A stretch of 46,659 nt of DNA from Candidatus Kapaibacterium sp. (GTDB lineage Bacteria; Bacteroidota; Ignavibacteria; Kapaibacteriales; Kapaibacteriaceae): the NCBI GenBank assembly GCA_022842685.1, contig JALHPC010000021.1, positions 1 through 46,659 of the forward strand. Direction: 5' to 3'. Position 1 is the first letter of the stretch. Every line of letters starts with the position of its first letter. Under the pieces are notes generated by a model. The model searched no databases, had not been told where the DNA came from, and saw only the letters and a list, made by a program, of their open reading frames with translations. Made by a program: the position numbers and the translations under genes. This document shows positions 35,730 through 45,448 of this stretch, one piece after another.

Positions 35730-36875
35730 TTACTTGTATGGTTGCTGTTTAAATCGTCGTGCGTCGGAGTGCGAACCTCCTACGTCCTGCCATGAAAGTA
35801 CCTTGTCATATTGTTTTATGGCTAGGTCGCGACGTCCTTGCAGATCGTAGATCTGACCAATCTTCAGATTGGTACGAACCATGAATCCGGATGGATCCTC
35901 GTCGAGATGTCGGTTGGCCTCATCTGACTTGTAAAAGTACTTGAGAGCCCATTCTAAATCCCCAGCAATCATCCGCATCAGTCCAATGTAGTACAAAGCT
36001 TCACGCGCTGTGAGTTTGTCGTAGCCAAACTTCTTATCCATGTGGTTGATAAGAATCTGGCGCCACATCGCCTCTGCCGAATCCGACGGTCCTGCCTGTA
36101 TGAGAATTCTGCCCAGATAGCGATGGAAATAGGCGTTATTCGGATACCGTTCGGCAAGTGTCCGTGCAAGCTCTTTGGCCTTAGGAATGTCCTTCTCGTA
36201 TTCGTACATGGCTTGCATGAGAACCACGTGAGCTTCCACGGCTGCGTATCGTGCTTGACGCATAGCTGCCGTCAACTGGAGTATACCGATGCGTTTGTCG
36301 CCACTAGGCAAGAACATCATCAACGGCTTGAGCATCGGATACTTCTCGGGCAGCGCAGCCGCAAAGTAGTTATAGATACCTGTGCCCAACATGATATCAT
36401 GGTTCGAGGGGGCAATCTTTTGACAGGCAATCAGAATGTCGTAGGCCTCCTTGCCGTCGTTGGCGGCCGCAAACAAATTCTCGCGTACAGAGTGGAAGCG
36501 ACCGCGGAAACCTAGGGCTCCACCCTTAAAGAACAACGAGGCGATGTCGTTTTTGTCGCGCTCAAGATTCGCATTACACACATTCAGCACCCTGTCAATC
36601 TTCTCAAGGAACGACCGATCGTTGTTCAGATTCCGACGTTCGAGGTGAATCTTCCACCAATCAATCATCGCATCAAGAAAGTAGCCCGCAGGGTTCGCCG
36701 GATACATCTGGATTACCCGTGTAAACTGCCGCCCGGCCCGGTCGAAGTCGGTGTCGTAGATCGCATGGATGCCCTCGCGAATAAGCGAGTCTGCATCTGC
36801 CCGCATGGCTATCCATTGCCCCTTGACAATAAGGGGCGTCGACAGACATATCAGAAGAACGAAAAGTCGAATCAT
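35730..36875 (-). CDS. Exported tetratricopeptide-repeat protein
   Basis: A 381-aa protein with a cleavable signal peptide ([19 protein letters not shown], residues 1-19) and TPR-like helical pairs: [83 protein letters not shown]. The [30 protein letters not shown] segment resembles a conserved block in exported TPR proteins of Chlorobiota/Ignavibacteria (recall, not searched). Function is unknown; probably a periplasmic scaffold. It is 30 nt after the CPBP protease gene and 8 nt before the mutase gene. Confidence 0.8.
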   Translation of the reverse strand: MIRLFVLLICLSTPLIVKGQWIAMRADADSLIREGIHAIYDTDFDRAGRQFTRVIQMYPANPAGYFLDAMIDWWKIHLERRNLNNDRSFLEKIDRVLNVCNANLERDKNDIASLFFKGGALGFRGRFHSVRENLFAAANDGKEAYDILIACQKIAPSNHDIMLGTGIYNYFAAALPEKYPMLKPLMMFLPSGDKRIGILQLTAAMRQARYAAVEAHVVLMQAMYEYEKDIPKAKELARTLAERYPNNAYFHRYLGRILIQAGPSDSAEAMWRQILINHMDKKFGYDKLTAREALYYIGLMRMIAGDLEWALKYFYKSDEANRHLDEDPSGFMVRTNLKIGQIYDLQGRRDLAIKQYDKVLSWQDVGGSHSDARRFKQQPYK

Positions 36876-36905
36876 GGCGATGTGCGATAAGGCAAAGAGA
36901 TGAAG

Positions 36906-37805
36906 TTACAACACCCCTACATGTGTACGTTCGGCTATCAATGTTCGGTTTCGCGCTGCAGCAACCACTGGGTCGAATCGATCCCAACGATTGAGCGCAA
37001 TGATGGCCACAAGCAACACACACGTTGTTGCAAGGCCCTGCTCAATACCAAATGGCCCACTAACAAGCCATAGTAGCGTTGGGTTAACACCATCAGTGGT
37101 GAGTGAGGCAACACTGGCAGAGCTCGAGATGCCACTAACGTTACCGAAGATTAAGGATGTTACAACATTCCAAACGGCGTGAAACGAAAAGGCCATGAAC
37201 ATCGAGGCCTTCGTAAGGATCATGGTTGCTAGCAATACACCTGCAAGAAACAGGTTGACAACGGCTAGCGGTTCAACGCCACCCGGATTCCATGCGTGAC
37301 CGATGGCAAACACAACACTACTGCTGAGAATGGCAATAGGACCACCAAAGCGCACCGCAATGGCAAGGAATATAGTGCCGCGGAATAGTACCTCCTCGGT
37401 TGCAGCTCCAAAGGTCAGTCGTACGATGTGCTGAACGACTCCATCGGCAGCAGGGCCGGGATCTTGAAGAACAAACGATGCGCCGAAGGCGATTGCTATC
37501 AGGGCGAGGATTCCAAGCATAACGATGGCCGACATTGCTCCGATGCCAACAAACCAGAGTGTTTGCCGATTCAGCACAAGGCCATACGCAGCGGCGCTTC
37601 CGCCTAGACGGAAGGACTCGGTGAGCATGCCCGTGCCCGCCACAACAAGTAGCAGTAGGAACGAACCTACCATGGCGTTGAGTCCAGCCAAAGAGACGGC
37701 AACATACAGTGCAATCGACGCTGCAATGGTGCAAATCCCAAGCAGTACACGCACATACCATGTAGACATCACCGTGCGAAGCGAAGTTGCTGTGACGTTT
37801 ACCAT
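36906..37805 (-). CDS. CPBP-family intramembrane glutamic endopeptidase (CAAX protease-like)
   Basis: A 299-aa polytopic membrane protein with about eight hydrophobic segments. The three active-site motifs of the CPBP/Abi family are intact: TEEVLFRGTIF (EExxxR), VVFAIGHAWN (FxxxH) and NLFLAGVLL (the NxxxG helix). Substrate is unknown. The ATG at 37805 lies inside the last codons of the preceding membrane gene (7-nt overlap), so the pair is translationally coupled and probably functions together. Confidence 0.88.
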   Translation of the reverse strand: MVNVTATSLRTVMSTWYVRVLLGICTIAASIALYVAVSLAGLNAMVGSFLLLLVVAGTGMLTESFRLGGSAAAYGLVLNRQTLWFVGIGAMSAIVMLGILALIAIAFGASFVLQDPGPAADGVVQHIVRLTFGAATEEVLFRGTIFLAIAVRFGGPIAILSSSVVFAIGHAWNPGGVEPLAVVNLFLAGVLLATMILTKASMFMAFSFHAVWNVVTSLIFGNVSGISSSASVASLTTDGVNPTLLWLVSGPFGIEQGLATTCVLLVAIIALNRWDRFDPVVAAARNRTLIAERTHVGVL

Positions 37806-38446
37806 GTTGCCACTAGCATAGCGATGAGAAGGATAACAGGTGTGATGAGCAGCCATCCTAAGCCAGGGAGGTTATGGCGAATCGTACCGCTAATCAATGA
37901 TGCTGCTACCAGAGCAACCGACAGAGAGGTATCTCTGCTAGCTGCTAACGGCACCGACAACAATCCTACGAGTATGGCGGGAACCAATAATCGGAATTGC
38001 CGACCAAACCCAACATGATGCATCCAAGCGTGGAGGAATCCTCGAAGCACGAGGTCGATCATCAACACCATCGCAAACACGAGTACAATGCCCGGTACTG
38101 CTAGATAAGGGGCACCGGAAGGATTAACCGCAAGAACGATGGCCGTGCCAACGAACAGCATAGCAAGTACAATCGACAGCATGATGATGATGCCCGATGC
38201 AGCAGCGCCACCGTAGATCGAAGGTCCAAACCATCGAAGCACTGTAAAAGGCATGGTCATTCCGATCAATGACGTTGCAATGAAGGGTACTGCCAGTAGC
38301 AGGGGCGGCGGTGCGCCAATAAGTAGCAATAACGGACTCGCCATACACACGCCGATAACGAGAAAGGCGAACATGTTAACATGCCGCAGTCCCACAAGAT
38401 ACTGCTGCTGCGAAGCAGCTGTTTCGTTAGCCCTGGCCGTTAGCAT
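37799..38446 (-). CDS. Degenerate CPBP-like integral membrane protein
   Basis: A 215-aa protein with about six hydrophobic segments. The segment MIDLVLRGFLHAWMHHVG has the spacing of the CPBP EExxxR motif (ELVFRGFL-type) but the catalytic Glu pair is replaced by Ile-Asp. No FxxxH follows. It thus looks like a pseudo-enzyme partner of the active CPBP protease encoded next to it, or an unrelated membrane protein. Start taken as ATG 38446; a TTG at 38464 is the frame limit. It overlaps the HicB-like gene by 20 nt. Confidence 0.65.
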   Translation of the reverse strand: MLTARANETAASQQQYLVGLRHVNMFAFLVIGVCMASPLLLLIGAPPPLLLAVPFIATSLIGMTMPFTVLRWFGPSIYGGAAASGIIIMLSIVLAMLFVGTAIVLAVNPSGAPYLAVPGIVLVFAMVLMIDLVLRGFLHAWMHHVGFGRQFRLLVPAILVGLLSVPLAASRDTSLSVALVAASLISGTIRHNLPGLGWLLITPVILLIAMLVATW

Positions 38447-38624
38447 TCGTCGCGACTGTAGCAATGTGCCGACGTATATATTCCTTCATTGCCTCCTCGA
38501 CCTCTTCGTGGGCCGTGCCTTTAATCATATGCGCTAACTGGGGGCAGTATGACGCATAGTCGTTTTCGCCTCGTCGACGGATGAGGACTTCGTAATCTGA
38601 CTCGTTGGTGCTAAGAATCGACAT
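38427..38624 (-). CDS. HicB-like small protein
   Basis: A 65-aa protein resembling the partial RNase-H fold of HicB antitoxins: a YEVLIRRRGENDYASYCPQLA strand pair (split at its end), then GTAHEEVEEAMKEYIRRHI as the helix. It has no C-terminal DNA-binding domain and no HicA toxin beside it, so it is not a complete toxin-antitoxin module. It sits between a TPR gene (45 nt upstream) and the degenerate CPBP gene (20-nt overlap), so it is likely co-transcribed with them. Confidence 0.65.
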   Translation of the reverse strand: MSILSTNESDYEVLIRRRGENDYASYCPQLAHMIKGTAHEEVEEAMKEYIRRHIATVATNANGQG

Positions 38625-38669
38625 TGTGGAGACGAAGATTGTTGTTGTACTGTTGACAGAGACTGCAAC

Positions 38670-40298
38670 CTAGCGATATCGGCTGATGCGAGAGGCCGCC
38701 GAGTGACGTTCAGGGTCAAGGCGCAATGCCTCGCTCCATGCGCGAACGGCCTCGTCGAGAAGTCCGATGGCCTCCAAGATGTCGCCATGATGCTCGTAAA
38801 TCGTCGCGCTAGGACCATACTGAATCGCACGTTCGATGTATCGTCGCGCTTCGTCGGGAAGCCCCAACTGAAACAGCACCCAGGCATGGGTATCGAGATA
38901 CGAAGGATTCGAAGGCATGGCCTGAACTGCACGCCACGACAAACTACGGGCCAACGGCAAAGACCGCTGTTGTAAAGCCAGCATATAGGCCAGATTGTTG
39001 CATGCTAGGTGGTTGAACGGCTCGAAGCGAAGTACGCGCTGGTACGCCTGCTCTGCCTCGACAGCATTGCCTAGGTTGTCGCTCACGAGGGCTAGCTGCG
39101 TCCAGCCAGGAACAAACGCCGAGTCGAGGGAAACGCTGTGGCGAAACAGAATCACGGCAGCCGAATCTTCGTTCATCGCTGTGCAGGCGAATCCCATCAG
39201 GTAGGGGAAACGGGGATCGCTGGGAAACGTAGCTGCATGTTGGCTCAACACGTCAAATCCTCTTCGCCATTGTGCAGCGGACAGCCAGGCCGAAGCAACG
39301 TCGATAGGCGCATCGGGGGTAAGCTTTGCGGCGCGTAGCGCCAGTGCGAAGGCACGCGACGCTCGACCATCGTCATCACGCAAGAGCGCTAGACGTCCCG
39401 CTAGCACACACACTGGCCATACCGAACCGAATCGCTCAAGTGCTCGGTCCACAAAGGCCGTTGTCATTCGATGGTCGGGATACTGCATGGTCGTGTCCGA
39501 TACGATTTCGTCGAGCACAGCGATCCAGACATCGGCTTGACGGTCACGAACGACATCGGCATGTGACCATTGCATAAGCAAGGCCAGGACTTCGGGCCAC
39601 TGGTGCGATCGTGCAAGCGCTACGCCTAGGTCGCGCGCTGCAACGTCGTTCGTTGGTTCGGCTTCAAGGACGCGTTGAAGAGCACGTACATACCCATTGG
39701 GATCTCGTAAACGCGAATGAAGGCCAGCAATGCGCGAGAGAATAGAGGCGTCGTTTCCAAACGTTAGAGCCTGTTCATACAATGCAATCGCACGAGAAGC
39801 ATTCCTAGGTTCAACAAGACGAGCTAACGTTAGCACGTGGGTTCGAGTAGGTTCGAGGCGGACCACGTTTTCGTAGGCTGCAATAGCTGCGTCGTACTCG
39901 CCCATGGCAACACGCATCTCGGCCAGTATCGACCATGAGGAAACCAAGGCGCTGTCGCGCTGGAGCGACGCTTCGGCGTATTCAACCGCGAGTGGATACT
40001 TGCGCAACTCGGCGTACGAACGGGCGATTGAGCCAATCGTGATAGCCGATGAATCATAGCGCAATGACTGCTGAAACTCAAGAATTGCCTCGGCATGTCG
40101 ACGACCCTGAATCTGTAGCATCGTGCCTTGGATAAAGTGGTCACGCGCTTTTTTGGCAGAATCGGCTGCCAGCGTTTCTTGCCAGCTGTTCGATCCGAAC
40201 ATGAGGCTATGCGACAGGAACACGACAGCGACAGCAATGCAGGCGCGCACGCGTGTTTGTGCGTGTAAGATTACACTGTCGATTACTGACTCATGCAT
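38670..40298 (-). CDS. Exported tetratricopeptide-repeat protein, 542 aa
   Basis: Mostly TPR repeats throughout residues about 45-540 (HAEAILEFQQSLRYDSSA, YPLAVEYAEASLQRDSA, EYDAAIAAYENVVRLEPT, EAEQAYQRVLRFEPFNHLACNN and LLDEAVRAWSEALRLDPERHSA). A hydrophobic segment IAVAVVFLSHSLMFGS lies near the N-terminus. With the ATG at 40298 it is preceded by 20 residues; a GTG at 40250 would give a more typical signal peptide. Function is unknown. It follows the rpmB terminator and heads the minus-strand cluster that ends with methylmalonyl-CoA mutase. Confidence 0.82.
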   Translation of the reverse strand: MHESVIDSVILHAQTRVRACIAVAVVFLSHSLMFGSNSWQETLAADSAKKARDHFIQGTMLQIQGRRHAEAILEFQQSLRYDSSAITIGSIARSYAELRKYPLAVEYAEASLQRDSALVSSWSILAEMRVAMGEYDAAIAAYENVVRLEPTRTHVLTLARLVEPRNASRAIALYEQALTFGNDASILSRIAGLHSRLRDPNGYVRALQRVLEAEPTNDVAARDLGVALARSHQWPEVLALLMQWSHADVVRDRQADVWIAVLDEIVSDTTMQYPDHRMTTAFVDRALERFGSVWPVCVLAGRLALLRDDDGRASRAFALALRAAKLTPDAPIDVASAWLSAAQWRRGFDVLSQHAATFPSDPRFPYLMGFACTAMNEDSAAVILFRHSVSLDSAFVPGWTQLALVSDNLGNAVEAEQAYQRVLRFEPFNHLACNNLAYMLALQQRSLPLARSLSWRAVQAMPSNPSYLDTHAWVLFQLGLPDEARRYIERAIQYGPSATIYEHHGDILEAIGLLDEAVRAWSEALRLDPERHSAASRISRYR

Positions 40299-40347
40299 AG
40301 GCGGGTGTAGACGAAGAAGACCGGCACATCGCGCATGACGGGATACG

Positions 40348-40372
40348 AAAAAAGCCCGCCGAGGCGGGCTTT
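40348..40372 (-). terminator. Intrinsic terminator of rpmB
   Basis: AAAGCCCGCC at 40351-40360 pairs perfectly with GGCGGGCTTT at 40363-40372 around a 2-nt loop (tighter stems leave a 4-nt loop). On the minus strand six Ts follow (40353-40348). It lies 23 nt after the rpmB stop and separates it from the TPR gene cluster. Confidence 0.88.
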
Positions 40373-40394
40373 ACTACGACCAAATAACGATTGC

Positions 40395-40616
40395 TTACTT
40401 AGCGAGGCGCTTCTTCATCGCTGTGTAACCAACCTTGTCGAGCGTTTTGAGAGCGCTCGTCGAAATCTTAACGGTTACCCAGCGACCTTCCTCAGGAACC
40501 CAAATGCGCTTCTTCTGCAGGTTCGGCAAGAACCGGCGGCGCGTCTTGTTGTTCGCATGAGATACGTTATTGCCGTACATCACACCTTTTCCGGTGAGTT
40601 CACAGCGTCGGGACAT
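40395..40616 (-). CDS. rpmB: 50S ribosomal protein L28
   Basis: A 73-aa protein with the L28 pattern: SRRCELTGKGVMYGNNVSHANNKT at the N-terminus (longest read here in parts), RRFLPNLQKKRIWVPEEGRW, and a KTLDKVGY tail. The N-terminal zinc-type Cys set is reduced to one Cys, a C-minus-like form. The ATG at 40616 is preceded by GGAG spaced about 7 nt; a long upstream frame is rejected. Monocistronic, with its own promoter and terminator. Confidence 0.95.
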   Translation of the reverse strand: MSRRCELTGKGVMYGNNVSHANNKTRRRFLPNLQKKRIWVPEEGRWVTVKISTSALKTLDKVGYTAMKKRLAK

Positions 40617-40657
40617 GAAAGTGCTCCAAGGTATTGGAAGGGTTGGACATGAAATCG

Positions 40658-40688
40658 CAAAACTACGAAAGATTCCCGACACTAGCAA
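40658..40688 (-). promoter_or_regulatory. Candidate rpmB promoter (TTG-N20-TAGTTTTG)
   Basis: Minus-strand TTG at 40688-40686 and TAGTTTTG at 40665-40658 are spaced 20 nt, fitting the Bacteroidota consensus. The leader to the rpmB ATG would be about 35 nt and contains the GGAG ribosome-binding site. Confidence 0.5.
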
Positions 40689-40715
40689 GCAGCGTGCCAG
40701 AATAGAGAAGGGTGG

Positions 40716-40723
40716 TAAATTCG
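40716..40723 (+). promoter_or_regulatory. -7 promoter element abutting the uvrA start
   Basis: TAAATTCG at 40716-40723 ends 4 nt before the uvrA ATG. With its context GGTAAATTCGTGCCATG it resembles the motif before the sugar-binding lipoprotein (GGTATCTTCGCCGCCATG). A leaderless mRNA is predicted. Confidence 0.35.
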
Positions 40724-40727
40724 TGCC

Positions 40728-43607
40728 ATGAAAAGAGCCGCCAACATCAAGCCGACGTCTGAAGAACGCCCACCCAATCGGGGCACGGTGATAGACGTAC
40801 GTGGGGCGCGAGTGCACAACCTGAAGAACATTGATGTTGCTATTCCACGCGGCGCGATGACGGTCGTAACGGGCGTGTCTGGTAGCGGAAAGTCGTCGCT
40901 TGCGTTCGACACGCTCTATGCCGAAGGGCAGCGCCGGTTCGTCGAATCGTTGAGCGCATACGCGCGTCAGTTCCTCGACAGAATGAACAAGCCCGATGTC
41001 GATAGCATAACAGGTCTTCCACCAGCTGTCGCCATCGAGCAGCAGGCGTTTTCGAAAAACCCTCGTTCGACCGTTGGTACAACCACCGAAGTGTACGACT
41101 ATTTACGCTTGTTGTACGGTCGCATTGGCGTTGTTGTCGATAAAGACACTGGGGAAGTCATCCGCAAGGACACACCGCAGTCTGTTGCCGATGTTCTTTT
41201 GCAATTGCCTGAAGGGTCGCGTCACATGGTGCTTGCCGAGTGTGATGCCGACTCTGAGATGATTCCGTTTCGTCTGCAAGAGCTCGTCGCGCGTGGTTTC
41301 ACACGACTGGTGCTTGGCGAGAGCTCGACCGTTGTTGAGATCGTGCCGGAGCTTGACATACCAGAGGACGAAGACGTTTTTGTTGTGATCGATCGGCTTG
41401 TGGTAGGTAAGGATGTCGAGACACGAACGCGCTGGATAGACTCGCTCGAGACGGCCTTTGGAGTTTCGTTTACTGGACGCATCGTCGTTCGTGAGGTGCC
41501 ACGCAACGCCGACCCTATTGATCGGTGGTTTAGCAAGCGCTTCGAGAACTCACGAACACGCACGCAGTACATCGAACCAGAGCCACGGCTGTTTAGCTTT
41601 AACAACCCGTTTGGTGCCTGCCCTACATGTCAGGGGTTCGGTAGAAGTCTAGGAATAGACGAGGATCTTGTTGTACCAGACAAGACACTGTCGCTGCGCA
41701 GGGCTGCTCTTCATCCGTTTCGAGGCGAGACGTTTGGATCACATTATCGCGCCATGATTCGCGAAGCCGCCCACCATAACATTGCCCTCGACGCCCCTTA
41801 TCACACGCTCTCTGAACGGGAGCGCTCGTTTGTTTGGAAAGGGGCATCGGAATACATCGGAGTGGAGGGCTTCTTTCGGATGCTCGAGGAGAAGTCGTAC
41901 AAAACCCACTATCGAGTGATGTTGGCACGGTATCGTGGCTACACGCGATGTCATGCCTGCGGTGGGTCTCGGCTGCGTACGGCGGCACGTCAGGTGTTTG
42001 TGCATGGAGTGAACCTTCCTGCAGTAGTCCACATGACACTGATCGAAGCACGAGACCACTTCGATCGTCTGTCCCTTTCGGAATATGAGTCATCGATTGC
42101 CGAGCAGATTCTGCTTGAGATTCGTCGGCGGTTACATCTACTTTGTGAGATTGGGCTGGGCTATTTGACGCTCGATCGACTGTCGCATACGCTGTCGGGT
42201 GGCGAGTCCCAGCGCATCAATCTTGCCACATCGCTTGGCTCGGCACTGGTGGGTACGTTGTATGTGTTAGACGAGCCCAGTATAGGACTTCATCCTAGAG
42301 ATACCGACAGATTACTTGCTGTGTTGAGACGCCTCACGTCGCTAGGAAACACAGTAGTGGTGGTTGAACATGACGTCGAAGTCATGCGTGCGGCGCATCA
42401 CATCGTCGACATAGGCCCTGCGGCAGGCGAACGGGGTGGAGAGATTGTGTTTTCGGGTTCGATGACGGAGATGCTCGAAGCGGGATCGACGTTAACATCT
42501 GACTATTTAAGCGGCAAACGTCATGTAAGCGTGAAGAAGGATCGTCGGTCCACACGTGGTCCTGGTCTTATCATCCGCAAGCCAGTTCATCGCAACCTGG
42601 TTGGTGACGATGTTGCGATTCCACTAGGATGCCTTACCGTGATTACCGGCGTATCTGGGTCTGGAAAGAGTAGTCTTGTTCACGACGTTCTTTACGCAAA
42701 CGTCAAGCGGTTGCATGGTGGATATGTAGGCGAAGTAGGAGCGTGCGATCGTATCGAAGGCCTAGAGCACATTCAACACGTCGAACTTGTCGATCAGACT
42801 CCCATTGGGCGCTCGACGCGGTCGACACCGGCAACGTACACCAAAGCGTTTGATCCCATACGCGAGGTGTTTGCAACAACACAACTTGCGAAGCAGTTTG
42901 GTTGGAAGGCGGGTCACTTTTCGTTCAACGTACCTGGTGGACGTTGCGAAACGTGCGAGGGCGAAGGCGTGGTAACGATCGAAATGCAGTTCTTGCCAGA
43001 TATAGAACTTGAATGTGAAGACTGTAAGGGAACGCGATATCGACGTGATGCTCAGCAAATACTCTATAAGGGCAAGAGCATTGTCGATACGTTGAATATG
43101 ACCGTTGACGAAGCGTGTGCCCATTTTTCTGCTGTACCGCGAATCGTCTCGAAGCTGGAAGTTCTTCAGCAGGTCGGCCTTGGATACATCCGACTTGGAC
43201 AGCCATCGTCGCACCTAAGTGGTGGCGAGGCCCAGCGCATTAAACTAGCGGCCTATCTTGAAGCCGATGCATCACGGCGGACAATGTTCATCTTGGACGA
43301 ACCGACAACGGGGCTCCACATGCATGACGTGTCGATTCTGCTTACGGCGTTCGACCGGCTGGTTGATGCAGGCCACTCGCTAGTGGTGATTGAGCACAAT
43401 GTCCACGTAATGGCCCATGCAGATTGGATTATTGACATGGGACCCGAAGGAGGCTCGGGTGGTGGACGCGTAGTGGCAACCGGAACGCCTGAGCGAATTG
43501 CTGCTAACGCCACGTCATATACGGGAGCTGCTCTGAGGGCATTCATGTCAGAAGGACAACCAGCCTCCGCAACAAAAGCTGCACGAAAGCGAGCAAAAAC
43601 GTCGTGA
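40728..43607 (+). CDS. uvrA: UvrABC excinuclease subunit A
   Basis: Damage-recognition ATPase of nucleotide excision repair, 959 aa. Two ABC modules are complete: Walker [20 protein letters not shown] and [16 protein letters not shown]; signatures LSGGESQRI and LSGGEAQRI; Walker [14 protein letters not shown] and [13 protein letters not shown]. Zinc-type CxxC pairs are seen in [27 protein letters not shown] and ECEDCKGTR. The CPxCG expected after the LLYGRIG segment (near residue 130) is replaced by DKDTGEV; I recall the same in Bacteroidota-type UvrA. The stop overlaps the next GTG start by 4 nt. Confidence 0.96.
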   Translation: MKRAANIKPTSEERPPNRGTVIDVRGARVHNLKNIDVAIPRGAMTVVTGVSGSGKSSLAFDTLYAEGQRRFVESLSAYARQFLDRMNKPDVDSITGLPPAVAIEQQAFSKNPRSTVGTTTEVYDYLRLLYGRIGVVVDKDTGEVIRKDTPQSVADVLLQLPEGSRHMVLAECDADSEMIPFRLQELVARGFTRLVLGESSTVVEIVPELDIPEDEDVFVVIDRLVVGKDVETRTRWIDSLETAFGVSFTGRIVVREVPRNADPIDRWFSKRFENSRTRTQYIEPEPRLFSFNNPFGACPTCQGFGRSLGIDEDLVVPDKTLSLRRAALHPFRGETFGSHYRAMIREAAHHNIALDAPYHTLSERERSFVWKGASEYIGVEGFFRMLEEKSYKTHYRVMLARYRGYTRCHACGGSRLRTAARQVFVHGVNLPAVVHMTLIEARDHFDRLSLSEYESSIAEQILLEIRRRLHLLCEIGLGYLTLDRLSHTLSGGESQRINLATSLGSALVGTLYVLDEPSIGLHPRDTDRLLAVLRRLTSLGNTVVVVEHDVEVMRAAHHIVDIGPAAGERGGEIVFSGSMTEMLEAGSTLTSDYLSGKRHVSVKKDRRSTRGPGLIIRKPVHRNLVGDDVAIPLGCLTVITGVSGSGKSSLVHDVLYANVKRLHGGYVGEVGACDRIEGLEHIQHVELVDQTPIGRSTRSTPATYTKAFDPIREVFATTQLAKQFGWKAGHFSFNVPGGRCETCEGEGVVTIEMQFLPDIELECEDCKGTRYRRDAQQILYKGKSIVDTLNMTVDEACAHFSAVPRIVSKLEVLQQVGLGYIRLGQPSSHLSGGEAQRIKLAAYLEADASRRTMFILDEPTTGLHMHDVSILLTAFDRLVDAGHSLVVIEHNVHVMAHADWIIDMGPEGGSGGGRVVATGTPERIAANATSYTGAALRAFMSEGQPASATKAARKRAKTS

Positions 43608-44584
43608 CGTCTCGCTCATGGTTTCAGGCGTTCTTGCTTGCCGTACTCATTGCAGGTAGCACGTGGTGGGCGTTTAGGGAGGCCGACCTACGTGGAATGT
43701 TCGAATTACTGCGCACTGTATCTGTGTTGCCGCTTGTAGCTGCTACGTTCATTGTCGTAATGTCTCACGTGGTTCGTGCGGTTAGATGGCAGTGGTTGTT
43801 TCCAGCAGGCTCACAACACGTTCCGCTGTGGTCACGCTTTTCGAGTGTGATGATTGGTTATGCATGGAATACCATCATCCCTCGATCGGGTGAGGTGGTT
43901 CGTCCGTTCATTCTATCGCATCGCGCACGCGTCGACCTATCGGTTTCGGTCACCAGCGTTATCGTCGAACGTGTCATCGATGTTGTGACGTTGCTTGTGG
44001 GCTTGTTGGCCGCGGGCGTGCTTGCGCAATCGGTACTAGCGGCACTACTGCCACAGTCATCGGTGAGTGGACTTGCCGTTACACTGGTCGTACCAATCCT
44101 CATTCTCATCACGCTCGTTGCCGTTCTCGCGTTTACGCCCATTGCACGCAGGTTGCCATTCATCGGCCGGGCATTGGCGGCTATTCGTGCACTTACGGGG
44201 GGACGCAGGTGGACGTCGGTTGGCGTATCTACACTTGTACTGTGGCTGCTGTATGCCATTCCGATGATGTTTATCGCCATGTCACTCGGGCTTCCACATC
44301 CATCGTCGGTTGCGCAGGCCTTCTTGCTGCTAATTGTGCTTTCCGTTGGCGTTACGATAGCACCAACGCCTGGTGCTGTCGGCGTATATCATGCGTTTTG
44401 TGCAACGGCACTGGCTGTTATGTTTGGCTACTCCTCGACGGAAGGTGTGGCGTTTGCCATGGTTGCTTGGCTTGTGAATTATGGTTCGGCCGTCGTAGTT
44501 GGCGGTGCATGCTTTGTATGGGAGTTGCGGCATGGCATTTCGCTCGACGATATACGGGCATTGCGCAGGAACGCCAGACCCTAA
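43604..44584 (+). CDS. UPF0104 / lysylphosphatidylglycerol synthase-like transmembrane protein
   Basis: A 326-aa polytopic membrane protein with about eight hydrophobic helices. The family landmarks are SHVVRAVRWQWLF, IGYAWNTIIPRSGEVVRPFIL (the GE-R motif after TM3), ERVIDVVTLLVGLL and PTPGAVGVYHAFC. These match the flippase-like domain of the LPG_synthase_TM/UPF0104 family; the catalytic aminoacyl-transfer domain of MprF is absent. Probably involved in lipid or glycan transport across the membrane (inference). GTG start overlaps the uvrA stop (GTGA). Confidence 0.88.
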   Translation: MTSRSWFQAFLLAVLIAGSTWWAFREADLRGMFELLRTVSVLPLVAATFIVVMSHVVRAVRWQWLFPAGSQHVPLWSRFSSVMIGYAWNTIIPRSGEVVRPFILSHRARVDLSVSVTSVIVERVIDVVTLLVGLLAAGVLAQSVLAALLPQSSVSGLAVTLVVPILILITLVAVLAFTPIARRLPFIGRALAAIRALTGGRRWTSVGVSTLVLWLLYAIPMMFIAMSLGLPHPSSVAQAFLLLIVLSVGVTIAPTPGAVGVYHAFCATALAVMFGYSSTEGVAFAMVAWLVNYGSAVVVGGACFVWELRHGISLDDIRALRRNARP

Positions 44585-44605
44585 TCCTGCGTTTCTGCCT
44601 CGCCT

Positions 44606-45424
44606 ATGCTTGATTCAATCATCATTGGCGCTGGTGTTACCGGGGCCTGCATCGCTTCGTCGCTCTCTGATCAAGGGGCACTGGTGCATGTCGTGGAGAA
44701 GTCGCGAGGTCCCGGCGGACGCTGCAGCGCGCGGCGTGCAGTTGTAAACTCCGAGACAATACAGTGGTATCACGGCGCAATAACTCTGTCGACCGATCAC
44801 GACGTCGTCAGGTCGCATCAATACCCACACGATGCCATCCGGCAGCTCTTGCGTGGTGTGCCAGTCTCTTGGACGTGGCATGTCGAAGCCATCGACGTTC
44901 ACGAGCATGGCGTGAGGGTGACATCGTCAACGGGCGACGTCATAGATGCAAGGTCTTGCATCATCACGGTTCCTACGCCACAGGTTCTTCAGTGGTCTGG
45001 CGTCGTGGGTCGCATGTCTGCCGAACAGGTTGCACGTGTTACATCGCTCACGTACGACCCGGCCTATGCAGTGATGCTCCTTGTTGATCGTGTACCGACT
45101 GAATCGATTGATGGCGTCGAGGGTATTCGGATTCATGAACGGACGCCTTCGGGATTACTTCCCGTTACGATCATCACTACGGCGCAATGGGCTCGCGACC
45201 ATCTAGCAACGAGCATTGATGAATTACGAAGCTACTGGCGTAGCTGCGTCGAATCGCACGGCGTCAAGGTGATACACTGTGACGTTCACCGATGGCGGTA
45301 TGCCGTGCCAACGGCACGCAGCGCGGAGCCCCTTATCAAGGTTGCCGAGCGCATCGTGGTTACAGGCGATGCGTGGACAGGGAAGCCATGGCAGGAGTTA
45401 TCTTTGCGGTCTTTGCTGAAGTGA
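44606..45424 (+). CDS. Renalase-like FAD/NAD(P)-binding flavoprotein
   Basis: A 272-aa protein with the N-terminal dinucleotide motif IIGAGVTGACIASSL and the renalase/amine-oxidase-type FAD block VVEKSRGPGGRCSARR. The C-terminal VTGDAWTGKPWQEL supplies the second FAD contact (GD motif). It is shorter than typical renalase-like bacterial proteins (about 310-330 aa). Substrate is unknown. It lies 21 nt after the membrane protein gene and 24 nt before the ferredoxin-NADP reductase gene, probably in one transcript. Confidence 0.82.
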   Translation: MLDSIIIGAGVTGACIASSLSDQGALVHVVEKSRGPGGRCSARRAVVNSETIQWYHGAITLSTDHDVVRSHQYPHDAIRQLLRGVPVSWTWHVEAIDVHEHGVRVTSSTGDVIDARSCIITVPTPQVLQWSGVVGRMSAEQVARVTSLTYDPAYAVMLLVDRVPTESIDGVEGIRIHERTPSGLLPVTIITTAQWARDHLATSIDELRSYWRSCVESHGVKVIHCDVHRWRYAVPTARSAEPLIKVAERIVVTGDAWTGKPWQELSLRSLLK

Positions 45425-45448
45425 ACACACCTCTACGCGGACAATATC

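Noticed and set aside
38427..38624. Complete HicAB toxin-antitoxin system
   Set aside because: No HicA-like small basic protein is encoded on either side; the neighbours are membrane and TPR proteins.
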